A stretch of DNA of 64,000 nt from Metridium senile (GCA_949775045.1 OX459110.1:5774229-5838228); one strand, 5' to 3'; shown: positions 51,201 to 64,000, counted from the stretch's first letter. Made by a program: numbers and translations. The notes: generated by a model not told the origin, from the letters alone.

Positions 51201-54200
51201 GTGAGTAATGTCTGAGAATATTAGAGCATTCTGATAAATGGGCAAGATTTAATTTAGAAAAAACTACAAAATCCTACCCAGAATGCAATATGCCCTATAG
51301 GGTGATCTGAAAATGCGTCAAAAAGATCGGGGTTTTCGGCACAAAATTATCGCCTAGACCCTGTGAGTAATGTCTGAGAATATTAGAGCATTCTGATAAA
51401 TGCGCAAGATTTTATTTAGAAAAAACTACAAAATCCTACCCAGAATGCAATATGCCCTATAGGATGATCTGAAAATGTGTCAAAAAGATCGGGATTTTCG
51501 GCACAAAATTTTCGCCTAGACCCTGTGAGTAATGTCTGAGAATATTAGAGCATTCTGATAAATGGGCAAGATTTAATTTAGAAAAAACTACAAAATCCTA
51601 CCCAGAATGCAATATGCCCTATAGGGTGATCTGAAAATGTGTCAAAAAGATCCGGGTTTTCGGCACAAAATTTTCGCCTAGACTCTGTGAGTAATGTCTG
51701 AGAATATTAGAGCATTCTGATAAATGGGCAAGATTTAATTTAGAAAAAACTACAAAATCCTACCCAGAATGCAATATGCCCTATAGGGTGATCTGAAAAT
51801 GCGTCAAAAAGATCGGGGTTTTCGGCACAAAATTTTCGCCTAGACTCTGTGAGTAATGTCTGAGAATATTAGAGCATTCTGATAAATGGGCAAGATTTAA
51901 TTTAGAAAAAACTACAAAATCCTACCCAGAATGCAATATGCCCTATAGGGTGATCTGAAAATGCGTCAAAAAGATCGGGGTTTTCGGCACAAAATTATCG
52001 CCTAGACCCTGTGAGTAATGTCTGAGAATATTAGAGCATTCTGATAAATGCGCAAGATTTTATTTAGAAAAAACTACAAAATCCTACCCAGAATGCAATA
52101 TGCCCTATAGGGTGATCTGAAAATGTGTCAAAAAGATCGGGGTTTTCGGCACAAAATTATCGCCTAGACCCTGTGAGTAATGTCTGAGAATATTAGAGCA
52201 TTCTGATAAATGCGCAAGATTATATTTAGAAAAAACTACAAAATCCTACCCAGAATGCAATATGCCCTATAGGGTGATCTGAAAATGTGTCAAAAAGATC
52301 GGGGTTTTCGGCACACAATTTTTGCCTAGACGCTGTGAGTAATGTCTGAGAATATTAGAGCATTCTGATATATGCGCAAGATTATATTTAGAAAAAACTA
52401 CAAATTCCTACCCAGAATGCAATATGCCCTATAGGGTGATCTGAAAATGTGTCAAAAAGATCGGGGTTTTCGGCACAAAATTTTTGCATAGACCCTGTGA
52501 GTAATGTCTGAGAATATTAGAGCATTCTGATATATGCGCAAGATTATATTTAGAAAAAACTACAAAATCCTACCCAGAATGCAATATGCCCTATAGGGTG
52601 ATCTGAAAATGTGTCAAAAAGATCGGGGTTTTCGGCACAAAATTTTTGCATAGACCCTGTGAGTAATGTCTGAGAATATTAGAGCATTCTGATATATGCG
52701 CAAGATTATATTTAGAAAAAACTACAAAATCCTACCCAGAATGCAATATGCCCTATAGGGTGATCTGAAAATGTGTCAAAAAGATCCGGGTTTTCGGCAC
52801 ACAATTTTTGCCTAGACGCTGTGAGTAATGTCTGAGAATATTAGAGCATTCTGATAAATGCGCAAGATTTTATTTAGAAAAAACTACAAAATCCTACCCA
52901 GAATGCAATATGCCCTAAAGGGTGATCTTAAAATGTGTCAAAAAGATCGGGCTTTTCGGCACAAAATTTTCGCCTAGACCCTGTGAGTAATGTCTGAGAA
53001 TATTAGAGCATTCTGATATATGCGCAAAATTATATTTAGAAAAAACTACAAAATCCTACCCAGAATGCAATATGCCCTATAGGGTGATCAGAAAATGTGT
53101 CAAAAAGATCCGGGTTTTCGGCACAAAATTTTTGCCTAGACGCTGTGAGTAATGTCTGAGAATATTAGAGCATTCTGATAAATGCGCAAGATTTTATTTA
53201 GAAAAAACTACAAAATCCTACCCAGAATGCAATATGCCCTATAGGGTGATCTGAAAATGTGTCAAAAAGATCGGGGTTTTCGGCACAAAATTTTCGCCTA
53301 GACCCTGTGAGTAATGTCTGAGAATATTAGAGCATTCTGATAAATGCGCAAGATTTTATTTAGAAAAAACTACAAAATCCTACCCAGAATGCAATATGCC
53401 CTATAGGGTGATCTGAAAATGTGTCAAAAAGATCGGGGTTTTCGGCACAAAATTATCGCCTAGACCCTGTGAGTAATGTCTGAGAATATTAGAGCATTCT
53501 GATAAATGCGCAAGATTTTATTTAGAAAAAACTACAAAATCCTACCCAGAATGCAATATGCCCTATAGGATGATCTGAAAATGTGTCAAAAAGATCGGGA
53601 TTTTCGGCACAAAATTTTCGCCTAGACCCTGTGAGTAATGTCTGAGAATATTAGAGCATTCTGATAAATGGGCAAGATTTAATTTAGAAAAAACTACAAA
53701 ATCCTACCCAGAATGCAATATGCCCTATAGGGTGATCTGAAAATGTGTCAAAAAGATCGGGGTTTTCGGCACAAAATTTTCGCCTAGACCCTGTGAGTAA
53801 TGTCTGAGAATATTAGATCATTCTGATAAATGGGCAAGATTTTATTTAGAAAAAACTACAAAATCCTACCCAGAATACAATATGCACTATAGGGTGACCT
53901 GAAAATGTGTCAAAAAGATCGGGGTTTTCGGCACAAAATTTTCGCCTCGACCCTGTGAGTAATGTCTGAGAATATTAGAGCATTCTGATAAATGCGCAAG
54001 ATTTTATTTAGAAAAAACTACAAAATCCTACCCAGAATGCAATATGCCCTATAGGGTGATCTGAAAATGTGTCAAAAAGATCGGGGTTTTCGGCACAAAA
54101 TTATCGCCTAGACCCTGTGAGTAATGTCTGAGAATATTAGAGCATTCTGATAAATGCGCAAGATTTTATTTAGAAAAAACTACAAAATCCTACCCAGAAT

Positions 54201-56050
54201 GCAATATGCCCTATAGGGTGATCTGAAAATGTGTCAAAAAGATCGGGGTTTTCGGCACAAAATTATCGCCTAGACCCTTTGAGTAATGTCTGAGAATATT
54301 AGAGCATTCTGATAAATGCGCAAGATTTTATTTAGAAAAAAACTACAAAATCCTACCCAGAATGCAATATGCCCTATAGGGTGATCTGAAAATGTGTCAA
54401 AAAGATCGGGGTTTTCGGCACAAAATTTTCGCCTAGACCCTGTGAGTAATGTCTGAGAATATTAGAGCATTCTGATAAATGCGCAAGATTTTATTTAGAA
54501 AAAACTACAAAATCCTACCCAGAATGCAATATGCCCTATAGGGTGATCTGAAAATGTGTCAAAAAGATCGGGGTTTTCGGCACAAAATTATCGCCTAGAC
54601 CCTGTGAGTAATGTCTGAGAATATTAGAGCATTCTGATAAATGCGCAAGATTTTATTTAGAAAAAACTACAAAATCCTACCCAGAATGCAATATGCCCTA
54701 TAGGATGATCTGAAAATGTGTCAAAAAGATCGGGATTTTCGGCACAAAATTTTCGCCTAGACCCTGTGAGTAATGTCTGAGAATATTAGAGCATTCTGAT
54801 AAATGGGCAAGATTTAATTTAGAAAAAACTACAAAATCCTACCCAGAATGCAATATGCCCTATAGGGTGATCTGAAAATGTGTCAAAAAGATCCGGGTTT
54901 TCGGCACAAAATTTTCGCCTAGACTCTGTGAGTAATGTCTGAGAATATTAGAGCATTCTGATAAATGGGCAAGATTTAATTTAGAAAAAACTACAAAATC
55001 CTACCCAGAATGCAATATGCCCTATAGGGTGATCTGAAAATGCGTCAAAAAGATCGGGGTTTTCGGCACAAAATTTTCGCCTAGACTCTGTGAGTAATGT
55101 CTGAGAATATTAGAGCATTCTGATAAATGGGCAAGATTTAATTTAGAAAAAACTACAAAATCCTACCCAGAATGCAATATGCCCTATAGGGTGATCTGAA
55201 AATGCGTCAAAAAGATCGGGGTTTTCGGCACAAAATTATCGCCTAGACCCTGTGAGTAATGTCTGAGAATATTAGAGCATTCTGATAAATGCGCAAGATT
55301 TTATTTAGAAAAAACTACAAAATCCTACCCAGAATGCAATATGCCCTATAGGATGATCTGAAAATGTGTCAAAAAGATCGGGATTTTCGGCACAAAATTT
55401 TCGCCTAGACCCTGTGAGTAATGTCTGAGAATATTAGAGCATTCTGATAAATGGGCAAGATTTAATTTAGAAAAAACTACAAAATCCTACCCAGAATGCA
55501 ATATGCCCTATAGGGTGATCTGAAAATGTGTCAAAAAGATCCGGGTTTTCGGCACAAAATTTTCGCCTAGACTCTGTGAGTAATGTCTGAGAATATTAGA
55601 GCATTCTGATAAATGGGCAAGATTTAATTTAGAAAAAACTACAAAATCCTACCCAGAATGCAATATGCCCTATAGGGTGATCTGAAAATGCGTCAAAAAG
55701 ATCGGGGTTTTCGGCACAAAATTTTCGCCTAGACTCTGTGAGTAATGTCTGAGAATATTAGAGCATTCTGATAAATGGGCAAGATTTAATTTAGAAAAAA
55801 CTACAAAATCCTACCCAGAATGCAATATGCCCTATAGGGTGATCTGAAAATGCGTCAAAAAGATCGGGGTTTTCGGCACAAAATTATCGCCTAGACCCTG
55901 TGAGTAATGTCTGAGAATATTAGAGCATTCTGATAAATGCGCAAGATTTTATTTAGAAAAAACTACAAAATCCTACCCAGAATGCAATATGCCCTATAGG
56001 GTGATCTGAAAATGTGTCAAAAAGATCGGGGTTTTCGGCACAAAATTATC
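48270..56050 (+). repeat. Direct tandem duplication of a 24-monomer block, offset 3889-3890 bp
   Basis: 48270-52160 is followed immediately by its copy at 52160-56050. Pairs are GCACACAATTTTTG (48421/52311), CCCTAAAGGG (49021/52911), CCAGAATACAATATGCAC with GGTGACCTG (49981/53870) and ATGCGTCAAA (51151/55040). The offset drops from 3890 to 3889 at an A-tract (AAAAAAAC near 49311). Outside the block both flanks diverge: GATCCGGG before the first copy against GATCGGGG at the junction, and GATTATATTT at the junction against GATTTTATTT after the second copy. Confidence 0.93.
50700..52000 (+). repeat. Four-monomer higher-order repeat, offset 648 bp
   Basis: A unit with AGGATGATCTG and GATCGGGATTTTCGG is followed by three class-A derivative units, two of which carry ATGCGTCAAA. 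The set repeats after exactly 648 bp (50813/51461 and 51151/51799). Because it lies inside the 24-monomer block, it is present again at 54.6-55.9 kb (54702/55350), so it predates the larger duplication. Confidence 0.88.
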
Positions 56051-56849
56051 GCCTAGACCCTGTGAGTAATGTCTGAGAATATTAGAGCATTCTGATAAAT
56101 GCGCAAGATTTTATTTAGAAAAAACTACAAAATCCTACCCAGAATGCAATATGCCCTATAGGGTGATCTGAAAATGTGTCAAAAAGATCGGGGTTTTCGG
56201 CACAAAATTATCGCCTAGACCCTGTGAGTAATGTCTGAGAATATTAGAGCATTCTGATAAATGCGCAAGATTTTATTTAGAAAAAACTACAAAATCCTAC
56301 CCAGAATGCAATATGCCCTATAGGATGATCTGAAAATGTGTCAAAAAGATCGGGATTTTCGGCACAAAATTTTCGCCTAGACCCTGTGAGTAATGTCTGA
56401 GAATATTAGAGCATTCTGATAAATGGGCAAGATTTAATTTAGAAAAAACTACAAAATCCTACCCAGAATGCAATATGCCCTATAGGGTGATCTGAAAATG
56501 TGTCAAAAAGATCGGGGTTTTCGGCACAAAATTATCGCCTAGACCCTGTGAGTAATGTCTGAGAATATTAGAGCATTCTGATAAATGGGCAAGATTTAAT
56601 TTAGAAAAAACTACAAAATCCTACCCAGAATGCAATATGCCCTATAGGGTGATCTGAAAATGTGTCAAAAAGATCGGGGTTTTCGGCACAAAATTATCGC
56701 CTAGACCCTGTGAGTAATGTCTGAGAATATTAGAGCATTCTGATAAATGCGCAAGATTTTATTTAGAAAAAACTACAAAATCCTACCCAGAATGCAATAT
56801 GCCCTATAGGGTGATCTGAAAATGTGTCAAAAAGATCCGGGTTTTCGGC

Positions 56850-59800
56850 ACAAAATTTTTGCCTAGACCCTTTGAGTAATGTCTGAGAATATTAGAGCTT
56901 TCTGATAAATGCACAAGATTTTATTTAGAAAAAACTACAAAATCCTACCCAGAATGCAATATGCACTATAGGGTGATCTGAAAATGTGTCAAAAAGATCG
57001 GGGTTTTCGGCACAAAATTTTCGCCTCGACCCTGTGAGTAATGTCTGAGAATATTAGAGCATTCTGATAAATGCGCAAGATTTTATTTAGAAAAAACTAC
57101 AAAATCCTACCCAGAATGCAATATGCCCTATAGTCTGATCTGAAAATGTGTCAAAAAGATCGGGGTTTTCGGCACAAAATCTTCGCCTAGACCCTGTGAG
57201 TAATGTCTGAGAATATTAGAGCATTCTGATAAATGCGCAAGATTTTATTTAGAAAAAACTACAAAATCCTACCCAGAATGCAATATGCCCTATAGGGTGA
57301 TCTGAAAATGTGTCAAAAAGATCCGGGTTTTCGGCACAAAATTTTCGCCTAGACCCTGTGAGTAATGTCTGAGAATTATAGAGCATTCTGATAAATGGGC
57401 AAGATTTTATTTAGAAAAAACTACAAAATCCTACCCAGAATGCAATATGCCCTATAGTCTGATCTGAAAATGTGTCAAAAAGATCGGGGTTTTCGGCACA
57501 AAATTTTCGCCTAGACCCTGTGAGTAATGTCTGAGAATATTAGAGCATTCTGATAAATGCGCAAGATTTTATTTAGAAAAAACTACAAAATCCTACCCAG
57601 AATGCAATATGCCCTATAGGCTGATCTGAAAATGTGTCAAAAAGATCGGGGTTTTCGGCACAAAATTTTCGCCTAGACCCTGTGAGTAATGTCTGAGAAT
57701 ATTAGAGCAATCTGATAAATGGGCAAGATTTTATTTAGAAAAAACTACAAAATCCTACCCAGAATGCAATATGCCCTATAGGGTGATTTGAAAATGTGTC
57801 AAAAAGATCGGGGTTTTCGGCACAAAATTTTTGCATAGACCCTGTGAGTAATGTCTGAGAATATTAAGAGCATTCTGATATATGCGCAAGATTATATTTA
57901 GAAAAAACTACAAAATCCTACCCAGAATGCAATATGCCCTATAGGGTGATCTGAAAATGTGTCAAAAAGATCGGGGTTTTCGGCACAAAATTTTCGCCTC
58001 GACCCTGTGAGTAATGTCTGAGAATATTAGAGCATTCTGATAAATGTGCAAGATTTTATTTAGAAAAAACTACAAAATCCTACCCAGAATGCAATATGCC
58101 CTATAGGGTGATCTGAAAATGTGTCAAAAAGATCGGGGTTTTCGGCACAAAATTTTTGCCTAGACCCTTTGAGTAATGTCTGAGAATATTAGAGCTTTCT
58201 GATAAATGCACAAGATTTTATTTAGAAAAAACTACAAAATCCTACCCAGAATGCAATATGCACTATAGGGTGATCTGAAAATGTGTCAAAAAGATCGGGG
58301 TTTTCGGCACAAAATTTTCGCCTCGACCCTGTGAGTAATGTCTGAGAATATTAGAGCATTCTGATAAATGCGCAAGATTTTATTTAGAAAAAACTACAAA
58401 ATCCTACCCAGAATGCAATATGCCCTATAGGATGATCTGAAAATGTGTCAAAAAGATCGGGATTTTCGGCACAAAATTTTCGCCTAGACCCTGTGAGTAA
58501 TGTCTGAGAATATTAGAGCATTCTGATAAATGGGCAAGATTTAATTTAGAAAAAACTACAAAATCCTACCCAGAATGCAATATGCCCTATAGGGTGATCT
58601 GAAAATGTGTCAAAAAGATCGGGGTTTTCGGCACAAAATTTTCGCCTCGACCCTGTGAGTAATGTCTGAGAATATTAGAGCATTCTGATAAATGTGCAAG
58701 ATTTTATTTAGAAAAAACTACAAAATCCTACCCAGAATGCAATATGCCCTATAGGGTGATCTGAAAATGTGTCAAAAAGATCGGGGTTTTCGGCACAAAA
58801 TTTTTGCCTAGACCCTTTGAGTAATGTCTGAGAATATTAGAGCTTTCTGATAAATGCACAAGATTTTATTTAGAAAAAACTACAAAATCCTACCCAGAAT
58901 GCAATATGCACTATAGGGTGATCTGAAAATGTGTCAAAAAGATCGGGGTTTTCGGCACAAAATTTTCGCCTCGACCCTGTGAGTAATGTCTGAGAATATT
59001 AGAGCATTCTGATAAATGCGCAAGATTTTATTTAGAAAAAACTACAAAATCCTACCCAGAATGCAATATGCCCTATAGGATGATCTGAAAATGTGTCAAA
59101 AAGATCGGGATTTTCGGCACAAAATTTTCGCCTAGACCCTGTGAGTAATGTCTGAGAATATTAGAGCATTCTGATAAATGGGCAAGATTTAATTTAGAAA
59201 AAACTACAAAATCCTACCCAGAATGCAATATGCCCTATAGGGTGATCTGAAAATGTTTCAAAAAGATCGGGGTTTTCGGCACAAAATTTTCGCCTAGACC
59301 CTGTGAGTAATGTCTGAGAATATTAGAGCATTCTGATAAATGCGCAAGATTTTATTTAGAAAAAACTACAAAATCCTACCCAGAATGCAATATGCCCTAT
59401 AGGCTGATCTGAAAATGTGTCAAAAAGATCGGGGTTTTCGGCACAAAATTTTCGCCTCGACCCTGTGAGTAATGTCTGAGAATATTAGAGCATTCTGATA
59501 AATGTGCAAGATTTTATTTAGAAAAAACTACAAAATCCTACCCAGAATGCAATATGCCCTATAGGGTGATCTGAAAATGTGTCAAAAAGATCGGGGTTTT
59601 CGGCACAAAATTTTTGCCTAGACCCTTTGAGTAATGTCTGAGAATATTAGAGCTTTCTGATAAATGCACAAGATTTTATTTAGAAAAAACTACAAAATCC
59701 TACCCAGAATGCAATATGCACTATAGGGTGATCTGAAAATGTGTCAAAAAGATCGGGGTTTTCGGCACAAAATTTTCGCCTCGACCCTGTGAGTAATGTC

Positions 59801-60300
59801 TGAGAATATTAGAGCATTCTGATAAATGGGCAAGATTTTATTTAGAAAAAACTACAAAATCCTACCCAGAATGCAATATGCCCTATAGGATGATCTGAAA
59901 ATGTGTCAAAAAGATCGGGATTTTCGGCACAAAATTTTCGCCTAGACCCTGTGAGTAATGTCTGAGAATATTAGAGCATTCTGATAAATGGGCAAGATTT
60001 AATTTAGAAAAAACTACAAAATCCTACCCAGAATGCAATATGCCCTATAGGGTGATCTGAAAATGTGTCAAAAAGATCGGGGTTTTCGGCACAAAATTTT
60101 CGCCTAGACCCTGTGAGTAATGTGTGAGAATATTAGAGCATTCTGATAAATGCGCAAGATTTTATTTAGAAAAAACTACAAAATCCTACCCAGAATGCAA
60201 TATGCCCTATAGGCTGATCTGAAAATGTGTCAAAAAGATCGGGGTTTTCGGCACAAAAAGTTCGCCTCGACCCTGTGAGTAATGTCTGAGAATATTAGAG
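56850..60300 (+). repeat. Four- and five-monomer repeats marked by CCTCGACC and GAGCTTTCTGATAAATGCAC
   Basis: The distinctive unit GAGCTTTCTGATAAATGCAC occurs near 56897, 58191, 58839 and 59649, at spacings of about 1296, 648 and 810 bp. Each is followed by a CACTATAGGG unit ending GCCTCGACCC. All but the first are preceded by a GATAAATGTGCAAG unit. The GATCGGGATTTTCGG unit tracks the same rhythm (58430, 59078, 59888). The change from four to five monomers shows an extra unit in the last copy. Confidence 0.85.
57876..58037 (+). repeat. Isolated class-B monomer in an A-class domain
   Basis: GATATATGCGCAAGATTATATTT appears once here, preceded by AATATTAAGAGC (one extra A) and a unit with TTTTTGCATAGACC, features typical of the left array. 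No other B unit occurs after 53.2 kb. It looks like a transferred or retained relic. Confidence 0.8.
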
Positions 60301-61679
60301 CATTCTGATAAATGGGCAAGATTTTATTTAGAAAAAACTACAAAATCCTACCCAGAATGCAATATGCCCTATAGGCTGATCTGAAAATGTGTAAAAAAGA
60401 TCGGGGTTTTCGGCACAAAATTTTCGCCTAGACCTTGTGAGTAATGTCTGAGAATATTAGAGCATTCTGATAAATGCGCAAGATTTTATTTAGAAAAAAC
60501 TACAAAATCCTACCCAGAATGCAATATGCCCTATAGGGTGATCTGAAAATGTGTCAAAAAGATCGGGGTTTTCGGCACAAAATTATCGCCTAGACCCTGT
60601 GAGTAATGTCTGAGAATATTAGAGCATTCTGATAAATGCGCAAGATTTTATTTAGAAAAAACTACAAAATCCTACCCAGAATGCAATATGCCCTATAGGG
60701 TGATCTGAAAATGTGTCAAAAAGATCGGGGTTTTCGGCACAAAATTATCGCCTAGACCCTGTGAGTAATGTCTGAGAATATTAGAGCATTCTGATAAATG
60801 CGCAAGATTTTATTTAGAAAAAACTACAAAATCCTACCCAGAATGCAATATGCCCTATAGGATGATCTGAAAATGTGTCAAAAAGATCGGGATTTTCGGC
60901 ACAAAATTTTCGCCTAGACCCTGTGAGTAATGTCTGAGAATATTAGAGCATTCTGATAAATGGGCAAGATTTAATTTAGAAAAAACTACAAAATCCTACC
61001 CAGAATGCAATATGCCCTATAGGGTGATCTGAAAATGTGTCAAAAAGATCGGGGTTTTCGGCACAAAATTTTCGCCTAGACCCTGTGAGTAATGTCTAAG
61101 AATATTAGAGCATTCTGATAAATGGGCAAGATTTAATTTAGAAAAAACTACAAAATCCTACCCAGAATGCAATATGCCCTGTAGGGTGATCTGAAAATGT
61201 GTCAAAAAGATCGGGGTTTTCGGCACAAAATTTTCGCCTAGACCCTGTGAGTAATGTCTGAGAATATTAGAGCATTCTGATAAATGCGCAAGATTTTATT
61301 TAGAAAAAACTACAAAATCCTACCCAGAATGCAATATGCCCTATAGGCTGATCTGAAAATGTGTAAAAAAGATCGGGGTTTTCGGCACAAAATTTTCGCC
61401 TAGACCTTGTGAGTAATGTCTGAGAATATTAGAGCATTCTGATAAATGCGCAAGATTTTATTTAGAAAAAACTACAAAATGCTACCCAGAATGCAATATG
61501 CCCTATAGGGTGATCTGAAAATGTGTCAAAAAGATCGAGGTTTTCGGCACAAAATTATCGCCTAGACCCTGTGAGTAATGTCTGAGAATATTAGAGCATT
61601 CTGATAAATGGGCAAGATTTTATTTAAAAAAAACTACAAAATCCTACCCAGAATGCAATATGCCCTATAGGCTGATCTG

Positions 61680-64000
61680 AAAATGTGTAAAAAAGATCGG
61701 GGTTTTCGGCACAAAATTTTCGCCTAGACCTTGTGAGTAATGTCTGAGAATATTAGAGCATTCTGATAAATGCGCAAGATTTTATTTAGAAAAAACTACA
61801 AAATCCTACCCAGAATGCAATATGCCCTATAGGGTGATCTGAAAATGTGTAAAAAAGATCCGGGTTTTCGGCACAAAATTATCGCCTAGACCCTGTGAGT
61901 AATGTCTGAGAATATTAGAGCATTCTGATAAATGCGCAAGATTTTATTTAGAAAAAACTACAAAATCCTACCCAGAATGCAATATGCCCTATAGGGTGAT
62001 CTGAAAATGTGTCAAAAAGATCGGGGTTTTCGGCACAAAATTTTCGCCTAGACCCTGTGAGTAATGTCTGAGAATATTAGAGCATTCTGATAAATGCGCA
62101 AGATTTTATTTAGAAAAAACTACAAAATCCTACCCAGAATGCAATATGCCCTATAGGGTGATCTGAAAATGTGTCAAAAAGATCCGGGTTTTCGGCACAA
62201 AATTATCGCCTAGACCCTGTGAGTAATGTCTGAGAATATTAGAGCATTCTGATAAATGCGCAACATTTTATTTAGAAAAAACTACAAAATCCTACTCAGA
62301 ATGCAATATGCCCTATAGGGTGATCTGAAAATGTGTCAAAAAGATCGGGGTTTTCGGCACAAAATTATCGCCTAGACCCTGTGAGTAATGTCTGAGAATA
62401 TTAGAGCATTCTGATAAATGCGCAAGATTTTATTTAGAAAAAACTACAAAATCCTACCCAGAATGCAATATGCCCTATAGGGTGATCTGAAAATGTGTCA
62501 AAAAGATCGGGGTTTTCGGCACAAAATTTTCGCCTAGACCCTGTGAGTAATGTCTGAGAATATTAGAGCATTCTGATAAATGGGCAAGATTTTATTTAAA
62601 AAAAACTACAAAATCCTACCCAGAATGCAATATGCCCTATAGGCTGATCTGAAAATGTGTAAAAAAGATTGGGGTTTTCGGCACAAAATTTTCGCCTAGA
62701 CCTTGTGAGTAATGTCTGAGAATATTAGAGCATTCTGATAAATGCGCAAGATTTTATTTAGAAAAAACTACAAAATCCTACCCAGAATGCAATATGCCCT
62801 ATAGGGTGATCTGAAAATGTGTCAAAAAGATCGAGGTTTTCGGCACAAAATTTTCGCCTCGACCCTGTGAGTAATGTCTGAGAATATTAGAGCATTCTGA
62901 TAAATGGGCAAGATTTTATTTAAAAAAAACTACAAAATCCTACCCAGAATGCAATATGCCCTATAGGCTGATCTGAAAATGTGTAAAAAAGATCGGGGTT
63001 TTCGGCACAAAATTTTCGCCTAGACCTTGTGAGTAATGTCTGAGAATATTAGAGCATTCTGATAAATGCGCAAGATTTTATTTAGAAAAAACTACAAAAT
63101 CCTACCCAGAATGCAATATGCCCTATAGGGTGATCTGAAAATGTGTAAAAAAGATCCGGGTTTTCGGCACAAAATTATCGCCTAGACCCTGTGAGTAATG
63201 TCTGAGAATATTAGAGCATTCTGATAAATGCGCAAGATTTTATTTAGAAAAAACTACAAAATCCTACCCAGAATGCAATATGCCCTATAGGGTGATCTGA
63301 AAATGTGTCAAAAAGATCGGGCTTTTCGGCACAAAATTTTCGCCTAGACCCTGTGAGTAATGTCTGAGAATATTAGAGCATTCTGATAAATGCGCAAGAT
63401 TTTATTTAGAAAAAACTACAAAATCCTACCCAGAATGCAATATGCCCTATAGGGTGATCTGAAAATGTGTCAAAAAGATCCGGGTTTTCGGCACAAAATT
63501 ATCGCCTAGACCCTGTGAGTAATGTCTGAGAATATTAGAGCATTCTGATAAATGCGCAACATTTTATTTAGAAAAAACTACAAAATCCTACTCAGAATGC
63601 AATATGCCCTATAGGGTGATCTGAAAATGTGTCAAAAAGATCGGGGTTTTCGGCACAAAATTATCGCCTAGACCCTGTGAGTAATGTCTGAGAATATTAG
63701 AGCATTCTGATAAATGCGCAAGATTTTATTTAGAAAAAACTACAAAATCCTACCCAGAATGCAATATGCCCTATAGGGTGATCTGAAAATGTGTCAAAAA
63801 GATCGGGCTTTTCGGCACAAAATTTTCGCCTAGACCCTGTGAGTAATGTCTGAGAATATTAGAGCATTCTGATAAATGCGCAAGATTTTATTTAGAAAAA
63901 ACTACAAAATCCTACCCAGAATGCAATATGCCCTATAGGGTGATCTGAAAATGTGTCAAAAAGATCGAGGTTTTCGGCACAAAATTTTCGCCTCGACCCT
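61680..64000 (+). repeat. Eight-monomer repeat, offset 1296 bp
   Basis: About 61.68-62.7 kb is copied from about 62.98 kb to the window end. Pairs are ATGTGTAAAAAAGATCCGGG (61845/63141) and CAACATTTTA with CTACTCAGAATG (62261/63557). The copy has GATCGGGCTTTTCGG where the source has GATCGGGGTTTTCGG, so the change arose after copying or the source was corrected. Confidence 0.87.

Larger units (their letters stand above)
46653..64000 (+). repeat. 162-bp satellite DNA, right array (about 107 monomers)
   Basis: Same monomer, same orientation and same register as the left array, resuming inside the monomer split by the transposon. From 46653 to about 49.26 kb, A- and B-class units are mixed as in the left array. 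Beyond that nearly all units are class A or a class-A derivative with GATAAATGGGC and GATTTAATTTAG. The exceptions are the second copy of the 24-monomer block and a single B unit near 57876. The array runs off the window end in mid-monomer. Confidence 0.98.

Noticed and set aside
1..64000. Protein-coding tandem repeat (monomer length divisible by three)
   Set aside because: Although 162 is a multiple of 3, all six frames carry at least one stop per monomer, so no frame stays open.

Overview
The window is eukaryotic non-coding DNA. About 59.9 kb of the 64 kb is one head-to-tail satellite with a monomer of about 162 bp. It is interrupted once, by a 4.1 kb DNA element with very long terminal inverted repeats. 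I find no protein-coding gene, tRNA, rRNA or CRISPR array that I can support. The CpG-containing element ends carry an NRF-1-type palindrome, CCAAT boxes and a YY1-like ATGGCGGG motif, while the interior is AT-rich. This suggests an animal, probably an invertebrate, but nothing in the sequence fixes the species. An intact 60 kb satellite also implies a long-read assembly.

Layout. (1) 1-42536: satellite, roughly 262 monomers, all in one orientation. Two monomer classes (A and B, told apart mainly at monomer positions 10 and 23) are interleaved and often alternate. Shared rare variants at fixed offsets (973, 2600, 2273, about 4226, 4549 and 5201 bp) reveal overlapping multi-monomer duplications. 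(2) 42537-46652: the element. Its arms are about 1.2 kb. The outer 1.1 kb of the two arms has only three mismatches and no gap by eye. A 1.7 kb AT-rich centre without coding capacity separates the arms, and a 9-bp target-site duplication GCATAGACC flanks the element. It fits a non-autonomous Mutator-like or foldback-type transposon. (3) 46653-64000: the satellite resumes exactly within the interrupted monomer, for about 107 more monomers. From about 49.3 kb it becomes almost purely A-class, apart from a second copy of a 24-monomer block (48.27-52.16 kb copied to 52.16-56.05 kb).

How the parts relate. The array behaves like a centromeric or heterochromatic satellite that evolves by unequal exchange or replication-based amplification. 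The monomer is close to nucleosome size, has A-tracts at near-helical spacing and a conserved CCCTATAGGG dyad, and carries stop codons in all six frames. The element appears to be a single late insertion: its TSD is intact, its arms are nearly identical, and it lies just past a 4.55 kb satellite duplication without having been copied with it. The strongest candidates for new biology are the convergent promoter-like element arms inside a satellite, a possible long hairpin transcript, and the recorded exchange junctions in the array. A centromere role, transcription and small-RNA production are inferences the sequence alone cannot prove.
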